DNA from: Streptomyces sp. CB01635
GTDB taxonomy: Bacteria; Actinomycetota; Actinomycetes; Streptomycetales; Streptomycetaceae
Direction of reading: 5' to 3'
DNA: 64,000 bases
Assembly (NCBI RefSeq): GCF_002803065.1
Contig: NZ_NNBL01000002.1
Location: forward strand, 620,001 to 684,000
Part shown: positions 52,811-62,067 of the stretch, piece by piece
Numbering within the stretch: the first letter of the stretch is position 1
How the letters are laid out: every line of letters begins with the position of its first letter
The notes under the pieces: generated by a model
What the model saw: the letters and a program-made list of their open reading frames with translations, nothing else
Databases searched by the model: none
What the model was told of the DNA's origin: nothing
Program-made: the position numbers and the translations under genes

Positions 52811-54091
52811 TCACGCCGTCGAGGGCCGCCGGCTGAAGAGGGCGAGCGCGGCGAGTGGCAGCAGGAGGCAGGCCGCGGCCAGATTGAGCCAGGCGTAGCT
52901 CGCCGTCGCCACGACCAGGCCCGCTGCCGCGCCGCCGACGCCCGCCGCCGTGTTCATGGTCAGGTCGGACAGGCCCTGCGCGGCGGCCCGCGCCGCCTGC
53001 GGCACCGAGTCGGTCAGCAGGGCCGAACCGGAGACGAGGCCCGCGGACCAGCCGAGCCCCAGGACGAACAGGCCCGCGGCGGTCTGCCCGTGGCTGCCGC
53101 CCGCCGTGCCCGCGAGCAGCGCCGCGCAGGCGAGCAGGCCCACGGCGAGGCCGATTACGGAGAGCCGCCCGAGCCGGTCCGACAGCCGGCCCATCACCGG
53201 CGAGAACGCGTACATGCCCGCGATGTGCCCGCTGATGACCAGGCCGATGAGGTCGATGCTCGCACCGTGATGGCCGAGGTCGACAGGCGTCATCGACATG
53301 ATCGACACCATCGCGGTGTGCGAGACGGCGACGGTCACGAGGGCGAGCCGGGCGCGCGGCGACGCGGCGACTGCGGCGAACCCGGCACGGATCGACCGCC
53401 CTCCGGCCGACTTCTCCTCCTCGGGATCCAGGGCACGGGCGGTAAGGAGCGGGTCGGGACGCAGCAGGAGCTGCACCATGACGGCCGAGACGAGGAAGAC
53501 CCCGGCCGCCCACAGGAAGGGGCCCGCCGCCGCGGGGATGCCGAGTCCGGCGACGCTGCGGCCCGCGGGCGCCGCGATGTTGGGCCCGAGCACCGCGCCG
53601 ATCGTCGTGGCCCACACGACATTCGAGATCGCCCGCGCCCGATGCTGCGGCTCGGCCAGGTCGGCGGCCGCGAACCGCGCCTGGAGATTGGCCGACGAGG
53701 CGGCGCCGAACCCGGCCATGCCGATGAGCAGCAGCGGGAAGCTCCCCACCGCGGCGGCCAGCACGACGACCCCGGCCCCCAGCGCGCCGATCAGATACGC
53801 GAGGACGAGCCCGGGCCGGCGCCCCCGCACCGTCATCAGGGCGGCGAGCGGAACGGACAGCAGGGCGGTCCCGGCGACCGTCGCGGTCGGCGCGAGCCCT
53901 GAGAGTGCCTCGTCCCCGCTGACCTGCTTGGCGAGCACGGCGGCGAGCGCGATACCGGTGGCGACGCCGAGCCCGCCGAGTATCTGGCTCGCGACGAGTA
54001 CGGCGGTGACACGGCGGCGCAGCCCGGCCAGGTCCTGGGGCGTCTGGGGGACGGAAGGGCGGCGGCGCGCGGCGGAATCGGGTATGAGCAC
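52811..54091 (-). CDS. MFS transporter
   Basis: A 426-aa major-facilitator carrier with 12 hydrophobic segments. The N-terminal half has the intracellular-loop motif MTVRGRRPGLVLAYLIGALGAG (motif A region). The second half repeats it as MGRLSDRLGRLSVIGLAVG. GAAVVLAAAVGSFPLLLIGMAGFGAASSANLQARF-type sequence (residues about 100-135) is shared with actinobacterial exporters. GTG 54091 removes a basic extension that overlaps an unrelated region. The substrate is unknown. Confidence 0.86.
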   Translation of the reverse strand: MLIPDSAARRRPSVPQTPQDLAGLRRRVTAVLVASQILGGLGVATGIALAAVLAKQVSGDEALSGLAPTATVAGTALLSVPLAALMTVRGRRPGLVLAYLIGALGAGVVVLAAAVGSFPLLLIGMAGFGAASSANLQARFAAADLAEPQHRARAISNVVWATTIGAVLGPNIAAPAGRSVAGLGIPAAAGPFLWAAGVFLVSAVMVQLLLRPDPLLTARALDPEEEKSAGGRSIRAGFAAVAASPRARLALVTVAVSHTAMVSIMSMTPVDLGHHGASIDLIGLVISGHIAGMYAFSPVMGRLSDRLGRLSVIGLAVGLLACAALLAGTAGGSHGQTAAGLFVLGLGWSAGLVSGSALLTDSVPQAARAAAQGLSDLTMNTAAGVGGAAAGLVVATASYAWLNLAAACLLLPLAALALFSRRPSTA

Positions 54092-54192
54092 CGGCGCAGT
54101 GTGCCAGCCGGCACCCACCCTCGAACACCGGGCATCCCCGCGCGGCCTGGCGCCGACCAGCGCCTGGGGCTCGAAACAGCCGCTCCCGCGCC

Positions 54193-54792
54193 TCAGAACA
54201 GCGGCTGCGGAAGGACACCCTCCAGCGCGAGCAACTGCCGCTTCGTCTCCAGGCCGCCGCCGAATCCGCCGATGCCGCCGTCGCTCTCCACTACGCGGTG
54301 GCACGGCACCACGACCGGCAGCGGATTGGCACCCATGGCCATGCCCACCGCCTGCGCCGCCCCCGGCTGTCCGACGCGGCCCGCCAGATCCCCGTAACCG
54401 ACGACCGAGCCGAACGGGACGCCGGACGCCAGCTCGCGCAGGACCTGTCGGTTGAACCCGGAGATCAGCGACCAGTCGAGCGGCACCTCGAAGTCGCGTC
54501 GCTCACCGGCGAAGTAGGCCTTCAGCTGGCGTATGGGCTCGGCCAGGAGCGGCGAGTCCGGGGCCTCGACCGGCTCGGTCCCGAGCCGGGAACCGAGCCG
54601 CTCGACCGCGGAGTCACGCACGGCGGGGGAGGCGTGGAAGACGACATTCACCAGGCCGGCGTCCGTCGCGGCGAGGAACAGCGGCCCGATGTCCGTGCCG
54701 ACGACGGCCCAGACGGCCGTGAGCCCGGCCCCGTCTCCGGCCCTGTCCCCGGCGGTGCTTTCCCCAGTGGCTCTCTGCCCAGTGGCGTTCAT
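54193..54792 (-). CDS. ogt: Methylated-DNA--protein-cysteine S-methyltransferase (Ogt/MGMT)
   Basis: A 199-aa suicide repair protein that takes alkyl groups from O6-alkylguanine onto Cys. The active site is VVPCHRVVESDGGIGGFGGG, with FGSVVGYGDLAGRVGQPGAAQAVGMAMGANPLP before it (helix-turn-helix and Arg finger region). The N-terminal domain has an extra Gly/Ala stretch. ATG 54792 lies 7 nt after the -10 of a DNA-damage promoter, so the mRNA is probably leaderless. The in-frame start at 54822 would lie inside that promoter. Confidence 0.94.
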   Translation of the reverse strand: MNATGQRATGESTAGDRAGDGAGLTAVWAVVGTDIGPLFLAATDAGLVNVVFHASPAVRDSAVERLGSRLGTEPVEAPDSPLLAEPIRQLKAYFAGERRDFEVPLDWSLISGFNRQVLRELASGVPFGSVVGYGDLAGRVGQPGAAQAVGMAMGANPLPVVVPCHRVVESDGGIGGFGGGLETKRQLLALEGVLPQPLF

Positions 54793-54799
54793 GCCGACC

Positions 54800-54822
54800 A
54801 CCGTACGGGGAGCCACTGACAA
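54800..54822 (-). promoter_or_regulatory. DNA-damage (RecA-independent, PafBC-type) promoter of ogt
   Basis: On the minus strand: TTGTCAGTG (54822-54814), 8 bp, TACGGT (54805-54800), a full match to TTGTCRGTG-N8-TANNNT. The -10 ends 7 nt before the ogt ATG. Confidence 0.85.
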
Positions 54823-54865
54823 CGGCCCGAGCCGTCCGCCGGCCTCCCCCTGCCCGTCGTCCGCT

Positions 54866-55741
54866 CTACCGGCCGCCGCCCACCGCCTTGCGCACGACGT
54901 CGGGGAAGTTCGAGATGATGCCGTCCACGCCGAGGCCGGCCACGCGCCGCGCGGTCGCCGCGTCGTTCACGGTCCAGGTGAAGAGCTTCAGGCGCTTGCC
55001 GTGCGGGCCCCTGAAGGCGTGCACCGCGGCGACGTATCCGGCCGAGATCGTCCCGTTGCTGGGGTTGATCCGGTCGGCGAACTGGGCGTACCGGGGCAGG
55101 TCGCTCTTGGCGGGGGTGCCGAGGAAACCTGTCGTGATGTCCGGGCGGTGCTTGTGCACGGTCCGTACGCTGTCGGCGCTGAAGCTCTGGATCACCAGGC
55201 GGTTCCTGACGTGATCGCGGTTGAGCCAGCCCTCCTTGCCGAGCACGCGCAGGATGTCCTTCTCGATGCCCGGGTAGAGTTCCGGTGCCTTGATCTCCAT
55301 GAGGAGCTTCTGGTGGTTGTGGTCGATCCGGTCCAGGTACTGGGTGAGGGTCGGGACATGGGCGCCGGTGAACTCGGCGCCCTTCCAGGCGCCGGCGTCG
55401 AGCTCGGCGATCTCCGCGGCGGTGAAGTCGCGGACGTTGTACGGGGCGCGGCCGGGGAAGACCTGCTCCACGTTCGTGGTGCGCGCCAGATTCGTGTCGT
55501 GGATGACGACGAGCCGGCCGTCCTTGGTGCGCTGCACGTCGTTCTCGACCCAGTCGAAGCCGAGCCTGTCGGCCTTGTCGATGGCCTTGAGGGTGTTCTC
55601 GGGCGCGTACCCGGAGGCGCCGCGGTGTGCGACGACGGCGGGGCCGCCGTGCTTCTGTGCCGCCTCGGCGGTGGTGGGGAGGACCAGGACGCCGACGAAT
55701 CCCACCAGGGCGGCGGTCGCGGTGGCTGCGCGTGCGGACAC
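54866..55741 (-). CDS. Secreted glycerophosphodiester phosphodiesterase
   Basis: A 291-aa exported GDPD that releases glycerol 3-phosphate from deacylated phospholipids. A signal peptide (SARAATATAALVGFVGVLVLPTTAEAA) precedes the TIM barrel. Catalytic and metal motifs are VVAHRGASGYAPENT, WVENDVQRTKDGRLVVIHD (E, D, H), LLMEIKAPELYPGIE and the C-terminal FTWTVNDAATARRVAGLGVDGIISNFPD. GAGGAG lies 5 nt before GTG 55741. In streptomycetes such genes are often in the phosphate regulon; a clear PHO box is not seen here. Confidence 0.92.
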   Translation of the reverse strand: MSARAATATAALVGFVGVLVLPTTAEAAQKHGGPAVVAHRGASGYAPENTLKAIDKADRLGFDWVENDVQRTKDGRLVVIHDTNLARTTNVEQVFPGRAPYNVRDFTAAEIAELDAGAWKGAEFTGAHVPTLTQYLDRIDHNHQKLLMEIKAPELYPGIEKDILRVLGKEGWLNRDHVRNRLVIQSFSADSVRTVHKHRPDITTGFLGTPAKSDLPRYAQFADRINPSNGTISAGYVAAVHAFRGPHGKRLKLFTWTVNDAATARRVAGLGVDGIISNFPDVVRKAVGGGR

Positions 55742-56008
55742 GTGTACTCCTCGCGTCGAGGGATCAAGGACTGAACGACGGTGACAGTCGGTTGCCAACG
55801 GAAGACAGGTGAAGGATGGCCACACACTGAACGGAGTGGTGGGAGGACGTGCACCCCGAGGGTGGGTGTCGTGAGGCTTTGCCGGAAAATCGTTCAGACG
55901 TTCCTGCGGGAGCCTTAATCTCTGCTCCAATCGCGGTCGCTCCGGCAGCCGTTGCCAGAGGCTCAAACGGAACACATCAGAAACATCAGGGCGGAAGGGC
56001 TGCAGCGG

Positions 56009-56815
56009 ATGCAGGGCACGGTCGACGGATTCAGCTATGGACTGGTCACGCCGCTGGTGGCGTTCTTCATGGCCTGCCTCGGCGGGGCGCTGGGCCTGCG
56101 CTGCACCACCAGATCGCTGCTCGTCACCCAGTCCTGGCGGCCCGGCTGGCTCGCGCTCGGCTCGGCGGCGATCGGGTCCGGAATCTGGACGATGCACTTC
56201 ATCGCGATGATGGGCTTCCGCGTGCAGGGCACCCCGATCCACTACGACAAACCGACGACCTTCGCGAGCCTGGGCGTCGCCATCGTCATGGTCGGGATAG
56301 GGATCTTCATCGTCGGCTACCGGGGCGCTACAGGGACGGCCCTGTTCACCGGCGGCACGGTCACCGGACTGGGCGTCGCGTCGATGCACTACCTCGGCAT
56401 GGCCGGCATGCGCCTGCACGGGACGCTCCAGTACAACACCTTCACTGTCGGCGTCTCCGTGGTGATCGCCATGGCCGCCGCCACCGCCGCGCTCTGGGCC
56501 GCGGTCCAGGTCAGGGGGTTCAGCTGGAGCGTCGGCGCGAGCCTCGTCATGGGCCTCGCGGTCACCGGCATGCACTACACCGGAATGGCCGCCCTCAGGG
56601 TCCACACGCACGCGAGCGGCGGCACCCCTCCCGGTGACGCCCCCGCCGAACTCCTCGCGCCGCTCATGATCGGCCCCCTGTGCTTCCTGCTGCTGGCCGG
56701 TGTCGTGGTGGTGTTCGACCCGATGATGATGACGGGCAGGCCCGACCGGAGGGACGCCGTCGAGGCCGCGAGCAGGGCGGGCCGGACCGTCCGCCCCCTG
56801 CGGCGGGCAGGCTGA
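56009..56815 (+). CDS. MHYT-domain membrane sensor protein
   Basis: A 268-aa protein with about seven helices. The diagnostic sequence occurs three times: [23 protein letters not shown] and [11 protein letters not shown], each at the outer end of a helix. The MHYT domain is proposed to bind copper and sense O2, CO or NO. In many bacteria it is fused to GGDEF/EAL output, but here it stands alone with a short basic tail. GGAAGGG precedes ATG 56009. Confidence 0.9.
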   Translation: MQGTVDGFSYGLVTPLVAFFMACLGGALGLRCTTRSLLVTQSWRPGWLALGSAAIGSGIWTMHFIAMMGFRVQGTPIHYDKPTTFASLGVAIVMVGIGIFIVGYRGATGTALFTGGTVTGLGVASMHYLGMAGMRLHGTLQYNTFTVGVSVVIAMAAATAALWAAVQVRGFSWSVGASLVMGLAVTGMHYTGMAALRVHTHASGGTPPGDAPAELLAPLMIGPLCFLLLAGVVVVFDPMMMTGRPDRRDAVEAASRAGRTVRPLRRAG

Positions 56816-56825
56816 TCCGGCCCCG

Positions 56826-56848
56826 TTGTCAGTGCGGGGTCGTACGGT
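56826..56848 (+). promoter_or_regulatory. DNA-damage (RecA-independent, PafBC-type) promoter of uvrB
   Basis: TTGTCAGTG (56826-56834), 8 bp, TACGGT (56843-56848): a full match to TTGTCRGTG-N8-TANNNT. The -10 ends 7 nt before the uvrB ATG. Confidence 0.87.
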
Positions 56849-56855
56849 GGATTCC

Positions 56856-59003
56856 ATGCGGCCCGTATCCAAGATCGAACGCACGGTGGCGCCTTTCGAG
56901 GTCGTCAGTCCCTACCAGCCAAGCGGCGACCAGCCGGCAGCCATCGCCGACCTGGAGCGGCGCATCACCGCAGGTGAGAAGGATGTCGTCCTCCTCGGTG
57001 CGACCGGAACAGGTAAGTCCGCCACCACCGCGTGGATGATCGAGAAGCTCCAGCGCCCCACTCTCGTGATGGCGCCGAACAAGACGCTGGCCGCCCAGCT
57101 GGCCAACGAGTTCCGCGAGCTGCTGCCGAACAATGCGGTCGAGTACTTCGTCTCGTACTACGACTACTACCAGCCCGAGGCGTACGTCCCGCAGTCGGAC
57201 ACCTACATCGAGAAGGACTCCTCGATCAACGAGGAGGTGGAGCGCCTGCGCCACTCCGCGACGAACTCGCTGCTCACCCGGCGTGACGTCGTCGTGGTCG
57301 CCTCCGTCTCGTGCATCTACGGCCTGGGCACGCCGCAGGAGTACGTCGACCGGATGGTGTCTCTCAAGGTCGGCGACGAGATCGACCGGGACGATCTGCT
57401 GCGCCGCTTCGTCGACATCCAGTACACGCGCAACGACGTGGCGTTCAGTCGCGGCACATTCCGCGTCCGCGGCGACACCATCGAGATCTTCCCGGTCTAC
57501 GAGGAGCTCGCCGTCCGCATCGAGATGTTCGGCGACGAGATCGAGTCGCTCTCCACCCTCCACCCCCTCACCGGCGAGGTCATCAGCGACGACGAGTCGT
57601 TGTACGTCTTCCCGGCCACGCACTATGTGGCGGGCCCCGAGCGCCTGGAGCGTGCGGCCAACGACATCGAGAAGGAGCTCGGGGAGCGCCTCGCGGAGCT
57701 GGAGAAGCAGGGCAAGATGCTCGAGGCCCAGCGGCTGCGCATGCGCACCACGTACGACCTCGAGATGCTCCGTCAGATCGGCTCCTGCTCCGGCGTGGAG
57801 AACTACTCGATGCACTTCGACGGCCGCTCGCCCGGCTCCCCGCCGAACACGCTGCTCGACTACTTCCCGGACGACTTCCTCCTCGTCATCGACGAGTCGC
57901 ATGTGACCGTGCCGCAGATCGGCGCCATGTACGAGGGCGACGCCTCCCGCAAGCGCACCCTCGTCGACCACGGCTTCCGGCTCCCGTCCGCCCTGGACAA
58001 CCGCCCGCTGAAGTGGGAGGAGTTCCAGGAGCGCATCGGCCAGACCGTCTATCTGTCGGCCACTCCGGGCAAGTACGAGCTCGCGCGCGGCGACGGCTTC
58101 GTGGAGCAGATCATCCGCCCCACGGGCCTCATCGACCCCGAGGTCGTGGTCAAGCCCACCGAGGGCCAGATCGACGACCTGGTGCACGAGATCCGCAAGC
58201 GCACCGAGAAGGACGAGCGCGTCCTCGTCACCACGCTCACCAAGAAGATGGCCGAGGACCTCACCGAGTACTTCCTGGAGCTGGGCATCCAGGTGCGTTA
58301 CCTGCACAGCGACGTCGACACACTGCGCCGCGTCGAGCTGCTGCGCGAACTGCGCGCGGGCGAGTACGACGTCCTCGTCGGCATCAACCTGCTCCGTGAG
58401 GGCCTCGACCTGCCCGAGGTCTCCCTGGTGGCGATCCTCGATGCCGACAAGGAGGGCTTCCTGCGCTCCGGCACCTCCCTGATCCAGACCATCGGCCGCG
58501 CAGCGCGCAACGTGTCCGGCCAGGTCCATATGTACGCGGACAAGATCACCCCGGCGATGGAGAAGGCCATCGACGAGACCAACCGCCGCCGGGAGAAGCA
58601 GATCGCGTACAACACGGAGAAGGGGATCGACCCCCAGCCCCTCCGTAAGAAGATCAACGACATCGTCGCGTCCATCGCGCGCGAGGACGTCGACACCGAG
58701 GAACTCCTCGGCTCCGGCTATCGCAAGGGCGCTAAGGACGGCAAGGGTGCCAAGGCGCCCGTGCCCGCGCTCGCCAAGGCCGGCGCCAAGAAGACCGGTG
58801 GCAAGGCCGCCAAGGGCAAGACGGCGCAGACGGTGCCCACCGACCGTCCCGCGGCCGAACTCGCCGGGCAGATCGAGGAGATGACCGACCGGATGCGTGC
58901 GGCCGCCGCGGACCTCCAGTTCGAGATCGCCGCGCGCCTGCGTGACGAGGTGTCGGAGATGAAGAGGGAGCTGCGCCAGATGAAGGAGGCCGGGCTGGCC
59001 TGA
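56856..59003 (+). CDS. uvrB: UvrABC system protein B
   Basis: A 715-aa helicase-fold subunit of nucleotide excision repair that verifies damage and loads UvrC. Walker [14 protein letters not shown] is near residue 47. The beta-hairpin [20 protein letters not shown] is complete. [17 protein letters not shown] is the DEAD-like motif II. The helicase C-half has [31 protein letters not shown]. The UVR domain (about 675-715) ends it. A Lys/Ala-rich insert before the UVR domain is typical of streptomycetes. The start fits a leaderless mRNA. Confidence 0.98.
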   Translation: MRPVSKIERTVAPFEVVSPYQPSGDQPAAIADLERRITAGEKDVVLLGATGTGKSATTAWMIEKLQRPTLVMAPNKTLAAQLANEFRELLPNNAVEYFVSYYDYYQPEAYVPQSDTYIEKDSSINEEVERLRHSATNSLLTRRDVVVVASVSCIYGLGTPQEYVDRMVSLKVGDEIDRDDLLRRFVDIQYTRNDVAFSRGTFRVRGDTIEIFPVYEELAVRIEMFGDEIESLSTLHPLTGEVISDDESLYVFPATHYVAGPERLERAANDIEKELGERLAELEKQGKMLEAQRLRMRTTYDLEMLRQIGSCSGVENYSMHFDGRSPGSPPNTLLDYFPDDFLLVIDESHVTVPQIGAMYEGDASRKRTLVDHGFRLPSALDNRPLKWEEFQERIGQTVYLSATPGKYELARGDGFVEQIIRPTGLIDPEVVVKPTEGQIDDLVHEIRKRTEKDERVLVTTLTKKMAEDLTEYFLELGIQVRYLHSDVDTLRRVELLRELRAGEYDVLVGINLLREGLDLPEVSLVAILDADKEGFLRSGTSLIQTIGRAARNVSGQVHMYADKITPAMEKAIDETNRRREKQIAYNTEKGIDPQPLRKKINDIVASIAREDVDTEELLGSGYRKGAKDGKGAKAPVPALAKAGAKKTGGKAAKGKTAQTVPTDRPAAELAGQIEEMTDRMRAAAADLQFEIAARLRDEVSEMKRELRQMKEAGLA

Positions 59004-59040
59004 CGCACCCCGCACGCCTCACGGCACCCCGCACGCCCCA

Positions 59041-59068
59041 CGGCATGCCGGACGGATCCGGCATGCCG
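59041..59068 (+). terminator. Terminator of uvrB
   Basis: A perfect 12-bp stem, CGGCATGCCGGA pairing with TCCGGCATGCCG, with a CGGA loop, 37 nt beyond the uvrB stop. No T-run follows. Confidence 0.75.
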
Positions 59069-59115
59069 CACGGTGTGTTGCAAGACCGACACAAAGTCCT
59101 TGTCCGTGTGCGGCG

Positions 59116-59138
59116 TTGTCAGTGGCCCTGCGTAGGGT
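59116..59138 (+). promoter_or_regulatory. DNA-damage (RecA-independent, PafBC-type) promoter of the terD operon
   Basis: TTGTCAGTG (59116-59124), 8 bp, TAGGGT (59133-59138): a full match to TTGTCRGTG-N8-TANNNT. Here the start codon is 55 nt further on and has a ribosome binding site, so the mRNA has a leader. Confidence 0.85.
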
Positions 59139-59193
59139 TCCCTCAACCGTCCGGACGGGCGGTGAAGAGCACAGTTCGAGAGGGGACGGACGC

Positions 59194-59796
59194 GTGACGG
59201 CCAACTTTTCCAAGGGTCCTGGTGTCAACCTGAGCAAGGGCCAGGCGATCAGCCTGCAGAAGCAGGACGGGGGCAACCTCACGGCCGTCCGGATGGGACT
59301 CGGCTGGCAGGCCGCCCCGCGCCGCGGCCTGTTCGGGACCCGCACGCGGGAGATCGACCTCGACGCCTCGGCGGTTCTGTTCGCGGACAAGCAGCCGGTG
59401 GACGTCGTCTTCTTCCGCCACCTCGTCAGCGACGACGGCTCCGTGCGCCACACCGGTGACAACCTCGTCGGCGGCGCCGGCCAGGGCGGCGACGACGAGG
59501 CGATCCTCGTCGACCTCGAGCGCGTCCCGGTCCACATCGACCAGATCGTCTTCACGGTGAACTCGTTCACCGGCCAGACCTTCCAGGAGGTGCAGAACGC
59601 GTTCTGCCGCCTGGTCGACGAGACCAACGGCCAGGAGCTGGCCCGCTACACGCTCGACGGCGGCGGCCAGTACACCGCCCAGATCATGGCGAAGGTGCAC
59701 CGCGCGGGCGCCGGCTGGCAGATGACCGCCCTGGGCGCGCCGGCCAACGGCCGCACGTTCCAGGACCTCATGCCGGCGATCCTGCCGGGCCTGTGA
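59194..59796 (+). CDS. terD: TerD family stress protein
   Basis: A 200-aa TerD-domain protein. These are calcium-binding, cytoplasmic or membrane-associated proteins of the tellurite/chemical-stress system. Signatures present are VNLSKGQAISL, REIDLDASAVLF, VRHTGDNLVGGAGQGGDDEAILVDLERVP (acidic calcium loop), FTVNSFTGQTFQEVQNAFCRLVD and ELARYTL. GAGAGGGGACGG precedes GTG 59194. It is the first gene after a DNA-damage promoter and is followed 48 bp later by a second TerD-family gene. Confidence 0.93.
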   Translation: MTANFSKGPGVNLSKGQAISLQKQDGGNLTAVRMGLGWQAAPRRGLFGTRTREIDLDASAVLFADKQPVDVVFFRHLVSDDGSVRHTGDNLVGGAGQGGDDEAILVDLERVPVHIDQIVFTVNSFTGQTFQEVQNAFCRLVDETNGQELARYTLDGGGQYTAQIMAKVHRAGAGWQMTALGAPANGRTFQDLMPAILPGL

Positions 59797-59844
59797 GGTA
59801 GCGGGGACGCGAGAGCAGACGGACGGGACGAGGGGGAGAAGGCG

Positions 59845-61836
59845 ATGACGGCCGAGCTGGTCCGGGGGCAGAACCACCCCCTCACCCAGAACCGTCTGGA
59901 GATCCGTGTGTCGGCGGGAGCGCCGATCGTGGCGGGCGCGACGCTCAGCGACGACCAGGGCAAGGTGCACGGCCGCGACTGGGTCGCGCACCCCGGCGCC
60001 CCCGCGCTGCCGGGGCTCGAGGTCCCTCGGCAGGCGGCGGCCGACCATCGCCTCGCCGTCGACCTGGACGCCGTGCCCGAGTCCGCCCACCGCGTCAGCG
60101 TGCTGCTCGCGCTGCCCACCGGACCCGGTGACCCCGACCGCTTCGGCGCCGTCGCGGCCCCCTTCGTCGCCGTCACCGGACTCGACGGCTCCGAGGTGGC
60201 CAGCTACACCATCACCGACCTCGACGCCGAGTCCGCCGTCGTAGCCCTGGAGCTGTACCGCCGCCAGGGCGCGTGGAAGGTGCGCGCGGTGGGCCAGGGG
60301 TACGCGGGCGGCCTCGGAGCACTCCTGACGGACCAGGGGCTCCCCGACGCGGGAGCTCTCGCCGGCGAGATCGGCGAAGCGGTGGCGCGGGGCCTCGCGC
60401 GTACGGCGGCGCCGCCTCCGCCCCGGACGGCGGCCTCCGGGGCGAGCGCCATGGTGGACACCGGAGCGGGGGCGTCCGTCGCCGGCGCCGCGCTGCCGAG
60501 CACCACCCCGCCCCGCTCCCATCAGCCCCCCGAACCCCAGTCACCCCCCGCCCCGCGGCCGACGCACGAGCCTCAGCCGCAGGCCCACGCCTCCACCCAG
60601 ACGGACGGCACGGGCCCGGTCAACTACACGCACCCCGGCCGCCAGGCCCCCGCACCACCCGCCCCCGCGCCCACCTCGTCCCCCGGCGCGCCGGGGCAGC
60701 CCGCCGTCCCCGTCGCCGGAGACGCGACCGGCTGGTCCATGGACGAGCGGCTCTACAACCAGGTGTGGGGCATGTTCGAGGACCTCGCCCGCTGCGTCGC
60801 CGCGTACCGCAGCGCCGTCGACTTCGCGGACTCCCGTATGGAGCAGGAGCTCGACAAGGCCCTGTCCGACCCGCGCAGCAGGATCGGCGGCCAGGGTGAC
60901 GCCGCGCGGGAGGCCGCCCGCACCAAGCACGGCCGACTTGTCGATCAGGCGCGAGAGGCACTCGACCGCGACCTCGCCCAGCTGGCCGCCGAGTCCGCCG
61001 TCGTCGAGCCCGCCCTGCCCCCGGCCTACGCGGGCTGGGACAACCCGGTCTGGCACGCGTACCGCAGCCCCATGGAGATCCCGATGGCCCTGCGCCTGGG
61101 CGACCTCCAGCTGCCCGAGTCCCGCGGCCTCGGCCTGCGCATCCCGATGCTCGTACGGCTGCCGCTGGAGCGCGGCATGTGGATCGACAGCGGCCGCTCC
61201 GGGGCGGACGCGCTCACCGAGCCCGACGAGCTGCGCCGCCGCGCCATGCGGAGCGCCGTCGAGCATGCCGCGCGGCTCCTCGCGGTCTACCCGGCGGGCG
61301 AGTTCGCCGTGCACGTCATCGACCCGGCCGGATCGGCCACAGGGGCGCTCGCCCCGCTCGTGCGGGCCGGGGTGCTCGCCGGGCCGCCGGCCGCCGGGAT
61401 GGCGGGCGTCTCCGAGGTGCTCGCGCGGCTCATCCAGCGCGTGGACCTCGTGCAGATGGCGGTCCGCGGCGGAGCGGCCGACGCGCTGCCGCCCGACCTG
61501 GACACCGCCGAGCAGCTGCTGATCGTCAATGACTTCCCGCACGGCTTCGACGACCGCGCGGTGACCCGGCTGCGCTACCTCGCCGACGAGGGCCCCGCCG
61601 TCGGCGTCCACCTCCTGATGGTCGCCGACCGTGAGGACGCCGCCGAGTACGGACCGGTCCTCGACCCGCTCTGGCGCGCGCTGCTGCGCCTCACGCCGGT
61701 GCCCGACGACCACCTCGCCGACCCCTGGGTGGGGCACGCGTGGACGTACGAGCCGCCGAGTGTCCCGCCGGGCAGCCGGATCCTGGAGCAGGTCCTCGAA
61801 GAGGTCGCCAGAGCGCGACGGGAGCAAGGCATCTGA
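59845..61836 (+). CDS. TerD-domain protein fused to a degenerate FtsK/HerA-like ATPase domain
   Basis: A 663-aa two-part protein. Residues 1-170 form a TerD domain (VSAGAPIVAGATLSDDQGKVHG, VASYTITDLDAESAVVALELYRRQGAWKVRAVGQGYAGGL). A Pro-rich linker covers about 190-295. Residues 300-663 have a coiled region and an FtsK-like fold: RIPMLVRLPLERGMWIDSG at the P-loop place and LLIVNDFPHGFDDRAVTRLRYLADEGPAVGVHLLMVADRED at the Walker B place. Neither motif has the catalytic residues (no G-K-[ST]; N-D instead of D-E), so it probably does not hydrolyse ATP. It may scaffold a TerD complex. Confidence 0.8.
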   Translation: MTAELVRGQNHPLTQNRLEIRVSAGAPIVAGATLSDDQGKVHGRDWVAHPGAPALPGLEVPRQAAADHRLAVDLDAVPESAHRVSVLLALPTGPGDPDRFGAVAAPFVAVTGLDGSEVASYTITDLDAESAVVALELYRRQGAWKVRAVGQGYAGGLGALLTDQGLPDAGALAGEIGEAVARGLARTAAPPPPRTAASGASAMVDTGAGASVAGAALPSTTPPRSHQPPEPQSPPAPRPTHEPQPQAHASTQTDGTGPVNYTHPGRQAPAPPAPAPTSSPGAPGQPAVPVAGDATGWSMDERLYNQVWGMFEDLARCVAAYRSAVDFADSRMEQELDKALSDPRSRIGGQGDAAREAARTKHGRLVDQAREALDRDLAQLAAESAVVEPALPPAYAGWDNPVWHAYRSPMEIPMALRLGDLQLPESRGLGLRIPMLVRLPLERGMWIDSGRSGADALTEPDELRRRAMRSAVEHAARLLAVYPAGEFAVHVIDPAGSATGALAPLVRAGVLAGPPAAGMAGVSEVLARLIQRVDLVQMAVRGGAADALPPDLDTAEQLLIVNDFPHGFDDRAVTRLRYLADEGPAVGVHLLMVADREDAAEYGPVLDPLWRALLRLTPVPDDHLADPWVGHAWTYEPPSVPPGSRILEQVLEEVARARREQGI

Positions 61837-61877
61837 CCCCTCTGAGCACCGGTTTTGAACGTATCTTTACTGAACCC

Positions 61878-61907
61878 TTTACGTTTCATGGGTGTTTCCC
61901 GTAGGCT
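61878..61907 (+). promoter_or_regulatory. Promoter of terC
   Basis: TTTACG (61878-61883), an 18-bp spacer, then TAGGCT (61902-61907), predicting a start near 61914, just where the riboswitch begins. Confidence 0.55.
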
Positions 61908-61913
61908 CCGACG

Positions 61914-62040
61914 AGCGGAGGGGAGTACTCCCGAACGCGGCGTTCCCGTCAATACGGACCGACACCGGTCCCGGGGCGTCGGCCCGAGGCGAGCTGAGGC
62001 CGCCCGGGTGGAAGAGACCTCCGGCAGCGACGACGCTGAT
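61914..62040 (+). promoter_or_regulatory. yybP-ykoY manganese riboswitch
   Basis: The leader of terC holds the conserved pieces in order: GGGGAGTA near the 5' end, GTCAATACGG in the middle, and GGAAGAGACCTCC near the 3' end, with self-complementary stretches between (GGACCG/CGGTCC; GGGGCGTCGG/CCGAGG). yybP-ykoY RNAs bind Mn2+ and switch on exporters such as TerC/MntP-type proteins. Identified by eye only. Confidence 0.78.
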
Positions 62041-62067
62041 CAGTAGCCGTACGACGCCGGAGGCGCA

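Noticed and set aside
55742..55850. PHO box upstream of the glycerophosphodiesterase gene
   Set aside because: GTTCAGT and TTCACCT occur on the minus strand, but not as two GTTCACC-like repeats in 11-nt register.
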